From Gemmatimonadota bacterium (GTDB taxonomy: Bacteria > Gemmatimonadota > Gemmatimonadetes > Gemmatimonadales > Gemmatimonadaceae): 64,000 nt of DNA. Numbering within the stretch: the first letter of the stretch is position 1; each line of letters starts with the position of its first letter. The notes beneath the pieces are model-generated. The model worked only from the letters and a program-made list of their open reading frames with translations. It was not told the origin of the DNA and did not search any database. The position numbers and the translations under genes are program-made. Below are positions 48,593-55,617 of this stretch, piece after piece. The stretch lies in NCBI GenBank assembly GCA_016194585.1, contig JACQBG010000032.1:1-64000 (forward strand). Reading direction: 5' to 3'.

Positions 48593-48970
48593 TCAGGAGG
48601 GCGAGACGGCGAGCGCCGGGGCATCGCCCCAGAGGCGCTCGAGTTGGTAGAACTCGCGCAGCGACGGATGGAACACATGGACGACGAAATCGACGTAATC
48701 GAGCAGCACCCAGCGCCCCTGGGTCAGCCCTTCGACCGACGCGGGGCGCACCCCCTCCCGGCGCAGCGCCTCCTCGACGTGCTGCGCGACGCTGCGCACG
48801 TGCGTATCCGACGTGCCCGAGGCGATCACGAAGTAGTCGGTCATGTCGGTGACACCGTGGAGGTCGAGCACCACGACGTCGTTGGCCTTGTTGTCGAGGC
48901 AGAGGGCGGCGGCACGCATCGCCTGCTCACCGTGCGACGGGAGGGCGGGGGGTCTGCCTGCTGACGGCAT
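48593..48970 (-). CDS. rsfS: Ribosome silencing factor RsfS
   Basis: Protein of 125 residues that binds ribosomal protein L14 and blocks subunit joining in starvation. Family motifs: ALCLDNKANDVVVLDLHGVT, DYFVIASGTSDTHVRSVAQ, and GRWVLLDYVDFVVHVF. The ATG has GGAG four bases upstream. The gene is followed 13 bases later by the outer-membrane fusion gene, perhaps co-transcribed; nadD, the usual partner, is not beside it. Confidence 0.94.
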   Translation of the reverse strand: MPSAGRPPALPSHGEQAMRAAALCLDNKANDVVVLDLHGVTDMTDYFVIASGTSDTHVRSVAQHVEEALRREGVRPASVEGLTQGRWVLLDYVDFVVHVFHPSLREFYQLERLWGDAPALAVSPS

Positions 48971-49110
48971 TGCACTCCGTAGGACGCCGGGCGCGCACAT
49001 AATCACAATACTATGGCGCCGGCTGATGGAAAGTTCCCGGGCCGTGACGGGCCGGGCGTGAGGAAACGATAACGCCGCGCGGGGCGGGGAGGAACTGCCG
49101 CGACTAGCAA

Positions 49111-49150
49111 GTGAACCGTGTACGGTGGACGGTGAACGGTGCCCTGTCCA
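49111..49150. repeat. Intergenic ACGGTT/AACCGT-type repeat, copy 2
   Basis: GTGAACCGTGTACGGTGGAC and following ACGGTGAACGGTG units between rplI and rsfS. The 285-bp gap holds this, copy 3 and a terminator; no gene was seen. Confidence 0.5.
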
Positions 49151-49160
49151 CAAACGAACC

Positions 49161-49186
49161 GCGGCCCCGAGATGACTCGAGGCCGC
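49161..49186 (-). terminator. Terminator of the rpsF-rplI operon
   Basis: Stem GCGGCC-x-CGAG / CTCG-x-GGCCGC with one mismatch and a 4-nt loop; on the minus strand it is followed by GGTTCGTTTGTGG. Confidence 0.6.
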
Positions 49187-49201
49187 GACAAGTGGCGAGT
49201 C

Positions 49202-49250
49202 GTTACCGGTAAACCGTTTACCGCGAACGGTTAACCGTGAACGGCGTTCG
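49202..49250. repeat. Intergenic ACGGTT/AACCGT-type repeat, copy 3
   Basis: Contains the palindromes CGGTAAACCGTTTACCG and AACGGTTAACCGT right after the rplI stop. Confidence 0.55.
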
Positions 49251-49256
49251 TTGTTC

Positions 49257-49703
49257 CTAGGCCTTGATCACCCACACCTTGATCTCGGGCTTCACGTCGG
49301 CGTGCAGCTTGATCGGCACCTTGTACACGCCGAGCGCGCGGATCGGCTCGTGCAGGTCGATCATGCGCTTCTCGACGTCCGTGAACCCCTGCGCCTCCAG
49401 CTGCTGCTGGATGTCGCCGGCCGTCACCGAGCCGAACAGCTTGCCTTCCTCGCCGACGCGGGCCGAGAAGGTGAGCGAGACCTGCTCCAGCTTCGTCGCG
49501 AACTCCTGCGCGGCGGCGATGCGGGTGTTCTCCGCCTGCTGCAGCCGGTCCTTCTCCTGCGCGATGCGCTTCTTGTTGCCGGCCGTCGCCTCGTACGCGA
49601 TGCCGCGCGGCAGCAGGAAGTTGCGCGCGAAACCGGTCGACACCTTCACGATGTCGCCCGGATGGCCGAGCTTGTCGACCGATTCCCTCAGAATGACTTC
49701 CAT
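49257..49703 (-). CDS. rplI: 50S ribosomal protein L9
   Basis: 148 residues. The L9 N-terminal domain is complete: MEVILRESVDKLGHPGDIV, GFARNFLLPRGIAYEAT; a long connecting helix follows and the C-terminal domain ends VPIKLHADVKPEIKVWVIKA. The ATG has GAGG five bases upstream. Last gene of the rpsF operon. Confidence 0.96.
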   Translation of the reverse strand: MEVILRESVDKLGHPGDIVKVSTGFARNFLLPRGIAYEATAGNKKRIAQEKDRLQQAENTRIAAAQEFATKLEQVSLTFSARVGEEGKLFGSVTAGDIQQQLEAQGFTDVEKRMIDLHEPIRALGVYKVPIKLHADVKPEIKVWVIKA

Positions 49704-49718
49704 TGCAACCTCGATCGT

Positions 49719-50750
49719 TCAGGTTTTCGGCCTGGCCCGGCGTCGCCAGTCCAGCCACGTATCGCCGAGGCCTAACCCCAGGGCGAGCACACCGACCACG
49801 TTGTAGAACAGCAGGGAGAACCCCACGAGCAGCACCATCAGCCATCGCCCGGGGGCGAGGAAGTACAGCGCGACACCCATGCCGCGCAGCGCGTAGATCG
49901 CGCCGAAGAACATCAGCAGGTTGGCCCCCACGGCGCGGAGCGGGGCGAACCCCGGCACCACGACGAGCGCCAACCCCGCCACCAACCCCCACACCAGCTG
50001 ATCGCTGAAGCGGAAATCCCGCACCCGCGCCAACGGCGGGCCGAGTCGCGCCCGCCCGAACCGGTGGTAGAGGGCCCACGCCAGCGCCAGCGCGGCCAGC
50101 GATTCGAGCGCGAGCATCGCCGGGAAGAGCGTGACGCTCGCCGCCGGCGTCGCCTGGATCTGCGCCGTCATCTGCTGTGCCAGCGAATCCGCGGTCGGGT
50201 TGGCGGTGACGAACTGCTTCCACTCCGGCGTCGCGGTCATCGTATTCCAGTCGCGAAGCGCGGCGTCGGCGCGACGCGAGAACTCGGCCGTCGCCTCCGT
50301 GCGCGTCTGCGTCGGCCCTCCCGGGGCCGCGAGCACGGCGGCACCCGCCAGGAGGAGGGTGACGCCGAGCGCCGAGAGCGCCCGCGGGAAGAACGGCGGC
50401 GCATGCGCCGCCCGGCGCAGACTCAACGCGCCGAACGAGGCGCCGAGCACCAACGCCCACCCGGCGAGCAGGAGGCTGTACGTGCCCACCTGCGATTCGC
50501 GCCACACGACCCACCCGGCGAGCGTGGTCCAGAGCACGGCCAACCCGAGCCGGCCGCCGGACCACCACCCCACCACCGCGCACGCCGCGAGGGCGGTCAC
50601 GACGAGCACCAGAGTGTGCTCCACCGGGAGGAACAGCCGCATGCCCGGCACGGTCGGCACGACGAGGAACGCGAGGGCGCCGATGACCACCGGCCACCAC
50701 CCACGTTCCCTCTCGACGGCCGGCGCGTCGGGCGCCGCGGCCACGGTCAT
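49719..50750 (-). CDS. DUF2232 polytopic membrane protein
   Basis: Inner-membrane protein of 343 residues with about eight helices (VVIGALAFLVVPTVPG, LVLVVTALAACAVVGWW, DQLVWGLVAGLALVVVPG, NLLMFFGAIYALRGMGVALYFL, LVGFSLLFYNVVGVLALG). The C-terminal half from RFSDQLVWG onward matches DUF2232, and its place between rpsR and rplI is typical of that family in several phyla. A 70-residue soluble loop lies between helices five and six. Its function is unknown. Confidence 0.87.
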   Translation of the reverse strand: MTVAAAPDAPAVERERGWWPVVIGALAFLVVPTVPGMRLFLPVEHTLVLVVTALAACAVVGWWSGGRLGLAVLWTTLAGWVVWRESQVGTYSLLLAGWALVLGASFGALSLRRAAHAPPFFPRALSALGVTLLLAGAAVLAAPGGPTQTRTEATAEFSRRADAALRDWNTMTATPEWKQFVTANPTADSLAQQMTAQIQATPAASVTLFPAMLALESLAALALAWALYHRFGRARLGPPLARVRDFRFSDQLVWGLVAGLALVVVPGFAPLRAVGANLLMFFGAIYALRGMGVALYFLAPGRWLMVLLVGFSLLFYNVVGVLALGLGLGDTWLDWRRRARPKT

Positions 50751-50769
50751 TTGAGAAACAGCGTCCCGC

Positions 50770-50991
50770 TTACGGCGTGTGCCCGCGGGTGTACGGCAGC
50801 AGCGCGAGATAGCGGGCCTTCTTGATGGCCTTCGCCAGCTGGCGCTGGTGACGGGCGTCGACGCCGCTCAGCCGGCTCGGGAGGATCTTCCCGTTGTCGG
50901 TGATGAAGCGGGCGAGGAAGCGCTCGTCCTTGTAATCGACGAAGCGGATCCCCGCTTCGGTGATGGGGCAGGTCTTCTTGGGGCGGCGCAT
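50770..50991 (-). CDS. rpsR: 30S ribosomal protein S18
   Basis: 73 residues beginning [20 protein letters not shown], with the RNA-binding core [20 protein letters not shown] and ending [13 protein letters not shown]. The ribosome site GAGGA lies in the last codons of rpsF, four bases before this ATG, so the two are translated together. Confidence 0.96.
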   Translation of the reverse strand: MRRPKKTCPITEAGIRFVDYKDERFLARFITDNGKILPSRLSGVDARHQRQLAKAIKKARYLALLPYTRGHTP

Positions 50992-50995
50992 GCGG

Positions 50996-51358
50996 TTATT
51001 CCTCGTCGTCGTCGTCATCGTCGCTCCGCTTCCGCGCAGCGAGCTGCTCTTCGGTCATCGGCGGGGCGCCGAGCTCGTGCTCGTGCACCGACACCAGGTA
51101 ACGCACGACGCCGTCGTCGAGCTTGAGCGACCGCTCGAATTCCGGGAGCGCCTTGCCGTCGGCGGTGAAGCGGGCGACGACGTAGTAGCCCGTCTCCTTG
51201 GAGCCGATCTTGTAGGCGAGCTGGCGGCGGCCCCAGTGGTCGAGGGTGATCTCACCCGTCGCACCGAGGAGCGCGTGATGCTTCGCGATCTTTTCGTTGA
51301 TGGCGGCGTCTTCGAGTGCAGAATCGAAGATGTACACCGCCTCGTAGGCACGAGACAA
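50996..51358 (-). CDS. rpsF: 30S ribosomal protein S6
   Basis: 120 residues from the TTG at 51358, which has a strong GGGAGGA ribosome site eight bases upstream; no ATG is usable. The chain begins [16 protein letters not shown] and includes [19 protein letters not shown], both standard for S6. The C-terminus is an acidic run (SDDDDDDEE). First gene of the operon rpsF-rpsR-DUF2232-rplI. Confidence 0.96.
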   Translation of the reverse strand: MSRAYEAVYIFDSALEDAAINEKIAKHHALLGATGEITLDHWGRRQLAYKIGSKETGYYVVARFTADGKALPEFERSLKLDDGVVRYLVSVHEHELGAPPMTEEQLAARKRSDDDDDDEE

Positions 51359-51479
51359 TGCGGCAATCCTCCCTTTGGTCTGGATCCGCCCCCCGCGGGT
51401 TGCCGACGCGGGAGGAGAGTGGCCCCGGCACGGCAGGCGCCGTGCACGTTCAACAAAGGCCATGTTTTGACAGCCTCGC

Positions 51480-51508
51480 AAGTTACGTGATCCGGGGCGG
51501 TGGGTCAA
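51480..51508 (-). promoter_or_regulatory. Sigma-70-type promoter of the rpsF operon
   Basis: On the minus strand TTGACC (51508-51503), 17 bases, TAACTT (51485-51480). The -35 is good and the -10 is weak. The leader to the TTG start would be about 115 nt. Confidence 0.45.
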
Positions 51509-51562
51509 GGCGGGGGGCGGAGCGGGGTGCCGGGGCGGGGCTGAGCACGCCGGGCACCGCGC

Positions 51563-51632
51563 GCCGGGCTCTGCCTGCCGGGCTCTGCCTGGCGGGCTCT
51601 GCCTGCCGGGCTCTGCCTGCCGGGCTCTGCGC
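51563..51632. repeat. 14-bp tandem repeat, about five copies
   Basis: Unit GCCGGGCTCTGCCT repeated in direct orientation, with one G change in the third copy and a diverged end in the fifth. The unit length is not a multiple of three, and the region does not code. Confidence 0.85.
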
Positions 51633-51662
51633 GCGAGGGAAGGAATCGTCCCGGCGAATTTC

Positions 51663-51709
51663 TGAGGGGATCAGGTCTGATCAGAGGATGATCAGTTCTG
51701 ATCCCCTCA
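51663..51709. repeat. Nested 47-nt inverted repeat upstream of the lasso cluster
   Basis: Outer arms TGAGGGGATCAG / CTGATCCCCTCA (12 bp), a 2-nt mismatch on each side, and inner arms CTGATCA / TGATCAG (7 bp) around loop GAGGA. It is more AT-rich than its surroundings. Could be a leader structure, a terminator for incoming transcription, or a small mobile repeat. Confidence 0.75.
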
Positions 51710-51783
51710 AGCGTTCGCCGGCTGCGAACCCCCGGAACGCTCCCGTGTTGCGAGACCCGTTTCGCGCCACGTAGACTGCTCCC

Positions 51784-52083
51784 ATGCCCACCTCACTCTC
51801 GCCGAGTTCCCGCGTCGTCGTCAGCCGCGACCAGGTGTCGACGAACCTGTCGGGCGAGGAGGTGATCCTCTCCGTGAAGGACGGCGTCTACTTCGGACTC
51901 GACCCGGTGGGCGCGCGCATCTGGGCGCTGCTGCAGGAGCGGCGCACCCTCGACGACGTCGCCGACGCCGTCGCCGCCGAGTACGAGGTCGACCGCGCCC
52001 GCGCGCTCGCCGACCTGCTCGCCCTCGCCGCCGAGTTGCTCGACGCCGGACTCATCGAGGTCGTGCCTGAGCCGGCTCGGTAG
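51784..52083 (+). CDS. PqqD-like leader-peptide-binding protein (lasso B1)
   Basis: Small RRE (RiPP recognition element) protein of 99 residues. The body reads STNLSGEEVILSVKDGVYFG and LDPVGARIWALLQERRTLDD, then a winged-helix-like end (VDRARALADLLALAAELLDAGLIE). In lasso pathways B1 binds the precursor leader at its YxxPxLxxxG motif and delivers it to the protease. The gene opens an eight-gene cluster, and the B2 protease starts ten bases after its stop. Confidence in the lasso role comes from context. Confidence 0.9.
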   Translation: MPTSLSPSSRVVVSRDQVSTNLSGEEVILSVKDGVYFGLDPVGARIWALLQERRTLDDVADAVAAEYEVDRARALADLLALAAELLDAGLIEVVPEPAR

Positions 52084-52093
52084 CTTCGTCGCG

Positions 52094-52501
52094 TTGCCGC
52101 GCGCCGAGCGGCGGCTCGCCCTGCGCGCCCTCGGCTGGCTCGCGCTCATGCGGATCGCGTTGCGCGTCGTGCCGTTCGCGTGGATCCGCGGCTGGATCGA
52201 CCGCACGGCCCGGCCGCCCGCGCCTCTGCACGACGGCTGGCCGCTCGCCGTGCGGCGCGCCGTGCAACGCGCGGCGCGCACCTTCCCGGGGAGCCGCTGC
52301 CTGGCGCGCGCGCTCGCCGCGGAGAAGCTGCTGCGCGAGGGCGGACATGAGACGACGCTCACCATCGGCGTGGCGAAGGGTGACCCGGGATCGCCGCCGC
52401 TCGACGCGCACGCGTGGGTCGAGTCGCGCGGGTTCGTCGTCGCCGGCGACGGTGAGCTCGAGCGCTACGCGACGCTCGTGCGCTTCGAGTCGGGGGCGTG
52501 A
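52094..52501 (+). CDS. Lasso peptide leader protease B2 (transglutaminase-like)
   Basis: Cysteine protease of 135 residues that removes the leader from the precursor using ATP-independent thiol chemistry in concert with B1 and the cyclase. Catalytic residues appear as Cys69 in FPGSRCLARAL and His106 in PLDAHAWVESRG, with Asp104 next to it; this is the pattern of the McjB C-terminal family. No ATG or GTG fits; TTG 52094 is the best start, with no obvious ribosome site. Its stop overlaps the cyclase GTG. Confidence 0.9.
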   Translation: MPRAERRLALRALGWLALMRIALRVVPFAWIRGWIDRTARPPAPLHDGWPLAVRRAVQRAARTFPGSRCLARALAAEKLLREGGHETTLTIGVAKGDPGSPPLDAHAWVESRGFVVAGDGELERYATLVRFESGA

Positions 52502-54330
52502 GCGCCTTCGCCGCGGTCGTCGGGCGACGCGACGGCGAGGCGCTGCCGCGCACGTTGCGCGCGATGGCGGCGACCTGGGGAGCGGAGGCGCCGCACGGCC
52601 TCGCGCAGCGCTGCTTCGGCGCCGACGCCGCCGTGTTGCCTCTCGAGCTGTCGGAGGGCGCGCCGCGCGCCGCCGCCGCGGGGCTCGCGCACGGGCTGCT
52701 CGTCGCGCGCGACGGCGCCACGCTCGGCCCGCACGCGCTCGGCGACCGGCTGTGGCTCGCCGGCGACATCCGCCTCGATGCGCAGGGCGCGCTCACGCAG
52801 GCGCTGCGCGACGCCGGCGCCGCGCTGCGCGGCGACGAGTGCGACGACCAGCTGGTGCTGCAGGCGTACGCCGCGTGGGGCGACGCGTGCGTCGCGCGGC
52901 TCATCGGCGATTTCAGCTTCGCGCTCTGGGACGGTGAGCGGCGCACGCTGCTCTGCGCGCGCGACGGGGCGGGGGTGCGGCCGCTCTATTTCGCCGACCT
53001 CGGCGACGCCTTCGTGTGCAGCAACGTGCTGGCGGCGGTGCGCGCGCACCCGGGCGTGAGCGCGTCGCTGCACGAGCCGGCCATCGTCTCGTTCCTGCAG
53101 TGGGGATTCAACGTCGACGCGGCGCGCACGACGTTCGCCGACGTGCGCCGGCTGCCGGCGGCGCGGCAGTTCCTCGTGTCGGCCTCGCGCGGCGTGCACC
53201 AGGAGTGCACGCACTGGACGTATCCCGATCCCCCGCCGCTGCACTATGCCGACGACCGCCAGTACGTGGAGCGGTTCCGCGAGGTGCTCGGCGAGGCGGT
53301 GCGCGACCGGCTGCGGGTATCGCGGGTCGCGATCCAGTTGAGCGGCGGTCTCGATTCGCCGTCGATCGCGGCGACGGCGCGGCGGGTGGCGCCGGGGGTG
53401 GCGCTGGAGGCGTTCACGTTCAGGCTCCCACCGGAGATCGCGTACGACGAGCCACGACTCGCCGCCGAGGTGGCGCATCGACTCGGCGTCGCGTATCACG
53501 AGGCCGACGGGTGGGGGGAACCACTCGCGTACTCGGACGAGCCAGGCCTCGTGCTGCCGGAACCGATCGACGAACCGGAATTCGCGGTGACGCGCGATGG
53601 CGCGGCGCAGATGGCCGCTTGCTCCCCCGTTCTGTTGAACGGCGAGGACGGCGACGCGCTCCTCAGCCCGCCCGGACTGCTCCGCATGTTGCGCATGTGG
53701 TCCGTCTCGCAGGTCGCGCGGCGCGCCGCGCGCTACACGTGGGCCCATCGACGATTTCCGCACACGGGGCTCTGGGTGCGGCGCCGGCTGCGCGACCTGT
53801 TGCACGATCCGCTGCCGGGGGTGCCGTCCGTCGTCCGCGCGGACGCCGCGCGGCGCAGCGGCGACCAGCACCCGATCGCGGCGGCGAATCATCGCACGCA
53901 TCCCGAGGCGCACGCGGACCTGGCCGGGGGCGCCTGGCTGCCCGTGCTCGAACGCTCGAGGCCGGCGTGGACCGGCGCGTCGCAGGAGACGGCATGGCCG
54001 CTGCTCGACGCGCGGCTCATCGCGTTCGTCTGGTCGATCCCGCCCATCCCGTGGTGCCAGCGCAAGGAGATGCTGCGCGTGGCGTTCCGTGGCGAACTGC
54101 CCGACGAGGTGTTGCGGCGGCCCAAGACACCCGTGCGAGGCGACGCGGCCTTCGTTTCGGATGCGCTGCGCCGACGGGTGCGGCGGATGCCCGTGCGACT
54201 AACCGCAGCAACCGGACAATTCATTGACGCCGACGCGTTTCTGGATATGTTGAGTGTATGCCGAACCGACGACCTGCCGATGCTCGTGAGGGTGGCGCAA
54301 CTCGACTGGTGGCTCCGCCGCTGGACGTGA
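52498..54330 (+). CDS. Lasso peptide macrolactam synthetase C (asparagine synthetase-like)
   Basis: 610 residues. An N-terminal glutamine-amidotransferase-like fold (1-200) has lost the catalytic Cys2 (starts MSAFAAV), so no glutaminase activity is expected, as in other lasso cyclases. The C-terminal synthetase domain has the ATP pyrophosphatase loop SGGLDSPSIA at 282-291. It would adenylate the Asp side chain of the core and let the Gly1 amine close the ring. The GTG overlaps the B2 stop, and the precursor GTG overlaps its TGA. Confidence 0.92.
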   Translation: MSAFAAVVGRRDGEALPRTLRAMAATWGAEAPHGLAQRCFGADAAVLPLELSEGAPRAAAAGLAHGLLVARDGATLGPHALGDRLWLAGDIRLDAQGALTQALRDAGAALRGDECDDQLVLQAYAAWGDACVARLIGDFSFALWDGERRTLLCARDGAGVRPLYFADLGDAFVCSNVLAAVRAHPGVSASLHEPAIVSFLQWGFNVDAARTTFADVRRLPAARQFLVSASRGVHQECTHWTYPDPPPLHYADDRQYVERFREVLGEAVRDRLRVSRVAIQLSGGLDSPSIAATARRVAPGVALEAFTFRLPPEIAYDEPRLAAEVAHRLGVAYHEADGWGEPLAYSDEPGLVLPEPIDEPEFAVTRDGAAQMAACSPVLLNGEDGDALLSPPGLLRMLRMWSVSQVARRAARYTWAHRRFPHTGLWVRRRLRDLLHDPLPGVPSVVRADAARRSGDQHPIAAANHRTHPEAHADLAGGAWLPVLERSRPAWTGASQETAWPLLDARLIAFVWSIPPIPWCQRKEMLRVAFRGELPDEVLRRPKTPVRGDAAFVSDALRRRVRRMPVRLTAATGQFIDADAFLDMLSVCRTDDLPMLVRVAQLDWWLRRWT

Positions 54331-54467
54331 CCACCCGTCCGGACGGGCGCGCCTACGCGGCCCCGCGTCTGACCCGGTTCGGAAGCCTCGCCACGTGGAC
54401 GAAGCGTGTCGGCGTGACGTCGACGCTCAGGGACAAGTTCGGCGCCGGAAACAACAAGACGCGGTGA
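54327..54467 (+). CDS. Lasso peptide precursor (A)
   Basis: 46-residue precursor, missed easily because it starts at a GTG that overlaps the cyclase stop (GTGA). The leader has the B1-binding pattern YxxPxLxxxGxxxxxT: Tyr10, Pro13, Leu15, Gly19 and Thr25. The predicted core is residues 29-46, GVTSTLRDKFGAGNNKTR, with Gly1 and Asp8 suited to an 8-residue macrolactam. Oddity: the usual rule places Thr at -2 of the cut, but here Thr25 would be at -4 relative to Gly29, so the cut site needs mass-spectrometric proof. A longer in-frame start at 54258 exists but lies wholly inside the cyclase gene. Confidence 0.87.
   Translation: MTTRPDGRAYAAPRLTRFGSLATWTKRVGVTSTLRDKFGAGNNKTR
54411..54464 (+). other. 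Predicted lasso core peptide
   Basis: Codes for 18 residues: ring Gly1-Asp8, then a 10-residue tail. Arg7 and Arg18 are possible substrates for the PRMT-like enzyme; Thr17 is the nearest hydroxyl to the C-terminus for the kinase. Bulky plugs for locking the thread are not obvious except Phe10, Asn14-Asn15 or Lys16. Confidence 0.65.
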
Positions 54468-54503
54468 GCGTCCGCGGTCGGGTCGCCCGCGCCTGAGGGT
54501 TGT

Positions 54504-54520
54504 GCGCGCGGGCCGCGCGC
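54504..54520 (+). terminator. GC-only hairpin after the precursor gene
   Basis: GCGCGCGG-G-CCGCGCGC, 37 bases past the precursor stop, in the 163-bp gap before the methyltransferase. It may attenuate transcription so that precursor mRNA exceeds that of tailoring genes; no T-run, and such GC hairpins are frequent here. Confidence 0.3.
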
Positions 54521-54630
54521 GTCCGTCGTACCCTGAGGGATGGCGCGTCGGTCCGGCGTGCGCCCACGGCGCCTGGGACGCACGAGCCGTCCGGCGTCCT
54601 GCGACTGATCGCGGGGAGGATTGACCGGCC

Positions 54631-55617
54631 GTGTACGATCTGCGCGACTACGACACGATGTTCGCGGATCCGCTCCGCACGACCGCAGTGCTCGCGGCGA
54701 TCCGCGCCGCGGTGCGGCCCGGCGACGTGGTCGTCGAGATCGGCACGGGCACGGGATATTTCGCGGTCGCGGCGGCGCGCGCCGGCGCGCGCCACGTCTA
54801 CGCCATCGAGCGCGACGACGTGGCCGTCGTGGCGCGGGAGGTCGTCGCCGACAACGGCGTCGCCGACCGCGTGACGGTGATCCATGGGGACGCCTCGACC
54901 GTCACACTCCCCGAGCGCGGTACCGTGTTGCTCGAGGACACGCGCGGCATCCTGCCGTTCAACGACGGGCGCATCGCGCTGCTCCGCGATGCGTGGGCGC
55001 GTCATCTCGTCGAAGGCGCGCGGTGCGTCATCGCGAGCGACGAGCTGTGGGCCGCGCCGAGCGTGCGCCCCGCGCCCGACGGCGACGCGCTCGTCGTGCT
55101 CGAGTCCACGGTGCACGGCATCGACCGCCGCGCGGTGGAGCGGCGGTTGCGCGACCAGTGGCGGCGGGTGCGCCTCGATGCCGGCGCGCTCCTCGGCGCG
55201 CCGGCGCGGCTGCTCACGCTCGATGTCGCGACGGTCGTCGATGCCGACGCCGAGGCGCGGGTGGCGTGGACCGCCGGACGCGACGGGACGCTCGACGGCA
55301 TCGCGGTCTGGTTCGACGCCGCATTGGCGGGGGGCGGCCGGCTGTCTAACGCGCCGGCGGCGCCGCGTCTGCTTTACGGTCAGGCCTATTTCCCGCTCAC
55401 GCATCCCGTGCCGGTGCGCGCTGGCGACACGATCAGACTCGACTGGCGCGCGATGCTGGTGGATGGGTCGTACCTGTTCGCGTGGCACACGCGCGTCGCG
55501 CCGCGCGACGGCGGGGAGGCGGTGGAGTTCCGGCAGTCGTCGCTCGCCGCGCATGCGCCGGCGCTCGGCACGCTGCTCGCCGCCGGGGCGACAGCGGGGA
55601 GCCGCGGTCATTCCTGA
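54631..55617 (+). CDS. PRMT-type SAM-dependent methyltransferase in lasso cluster
   Basis: 328 residues with the fold order of protein arginine methyltransferases. SAM motif VVEIGTGTGYFAVAAARAGA near 34-53, post-motif acidic residue in YAIERDD near 60, a substrate-loop segment LLEDTRGILPFNDG corresponding to the double-E loop (first Glu kept, second replaced), and a C-terminal beta-barrel with VWFDAAL and PVPVRAGDTIRLDW. The THW loop of PRMTs reads LLYGQ here. The likely substrate is the lasso peptide, perhaps Arg7 or Arg18; this is inference. Start GTG 54631. Confidence 0.8.
   Translation: MYDLRDYDTMFADPLRTTAVLAAIRAAVRPGDVVVEIGTGTGYFAVAAARAGARHVYAIERDDVAVVAREVVADNGVADRVTVIHGDASTVTLPERGTVLLEDTRGILPFNDGRIALLRDAWARHLVEGARCVIASDELWAAPSVRPAPDGDALVVLESTVHGIDRRAVERRLRDQWRRVRLDAGALLGAPARLLTLDVATVVDADAEARVAWTAGRDGTLDGIAVWFDAALAGGGRLSNAPAAPRLLYGQAYFPLTHPVPVRAGDTIRLDWRAMLVDGSYLFAWHTRVAPRDGGEAVEFRQSSLAAHAPALGTLLAAGATAGSRGHS

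Larger units (their letters stand above)
51359..51783. other. Divergent intergenic region between rpsF and the lasso cluster
   Basis: 425 bases without a gene. From left to right: rpsF leader with two hairpins (51392-51412 and 51428-51445), the rpsF promoter, a GC-rich stretch, five copies of a 14-bp tandem repeat, a nested 47-nt hairpin, and 75 bases of unremarkable sequence before the PqqD-like gene. No clear sigma-70 promoter for the lasso cluster could be picked out. Confidence 0.7.

Noticed and set aside
51563-51632. CRISPR array
   Set aside because: Repeats are contiguous 14-mers without spacers and no cas gene is present.
54258-54467. Longer precursor of 69 residues starting at ATG 54258
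   Set aside because: The extra part lies inside the cyclase gene and has no leader features; the GTG overlapping the cyclase stop fits the cluster style.
54500-54874. Small frames in the gap after the precursor as a second precursor
   Set aside because: No YxxPxLxxxG leader motif and no Gly...Asp/Glu core; composition is that of a shadow frame.
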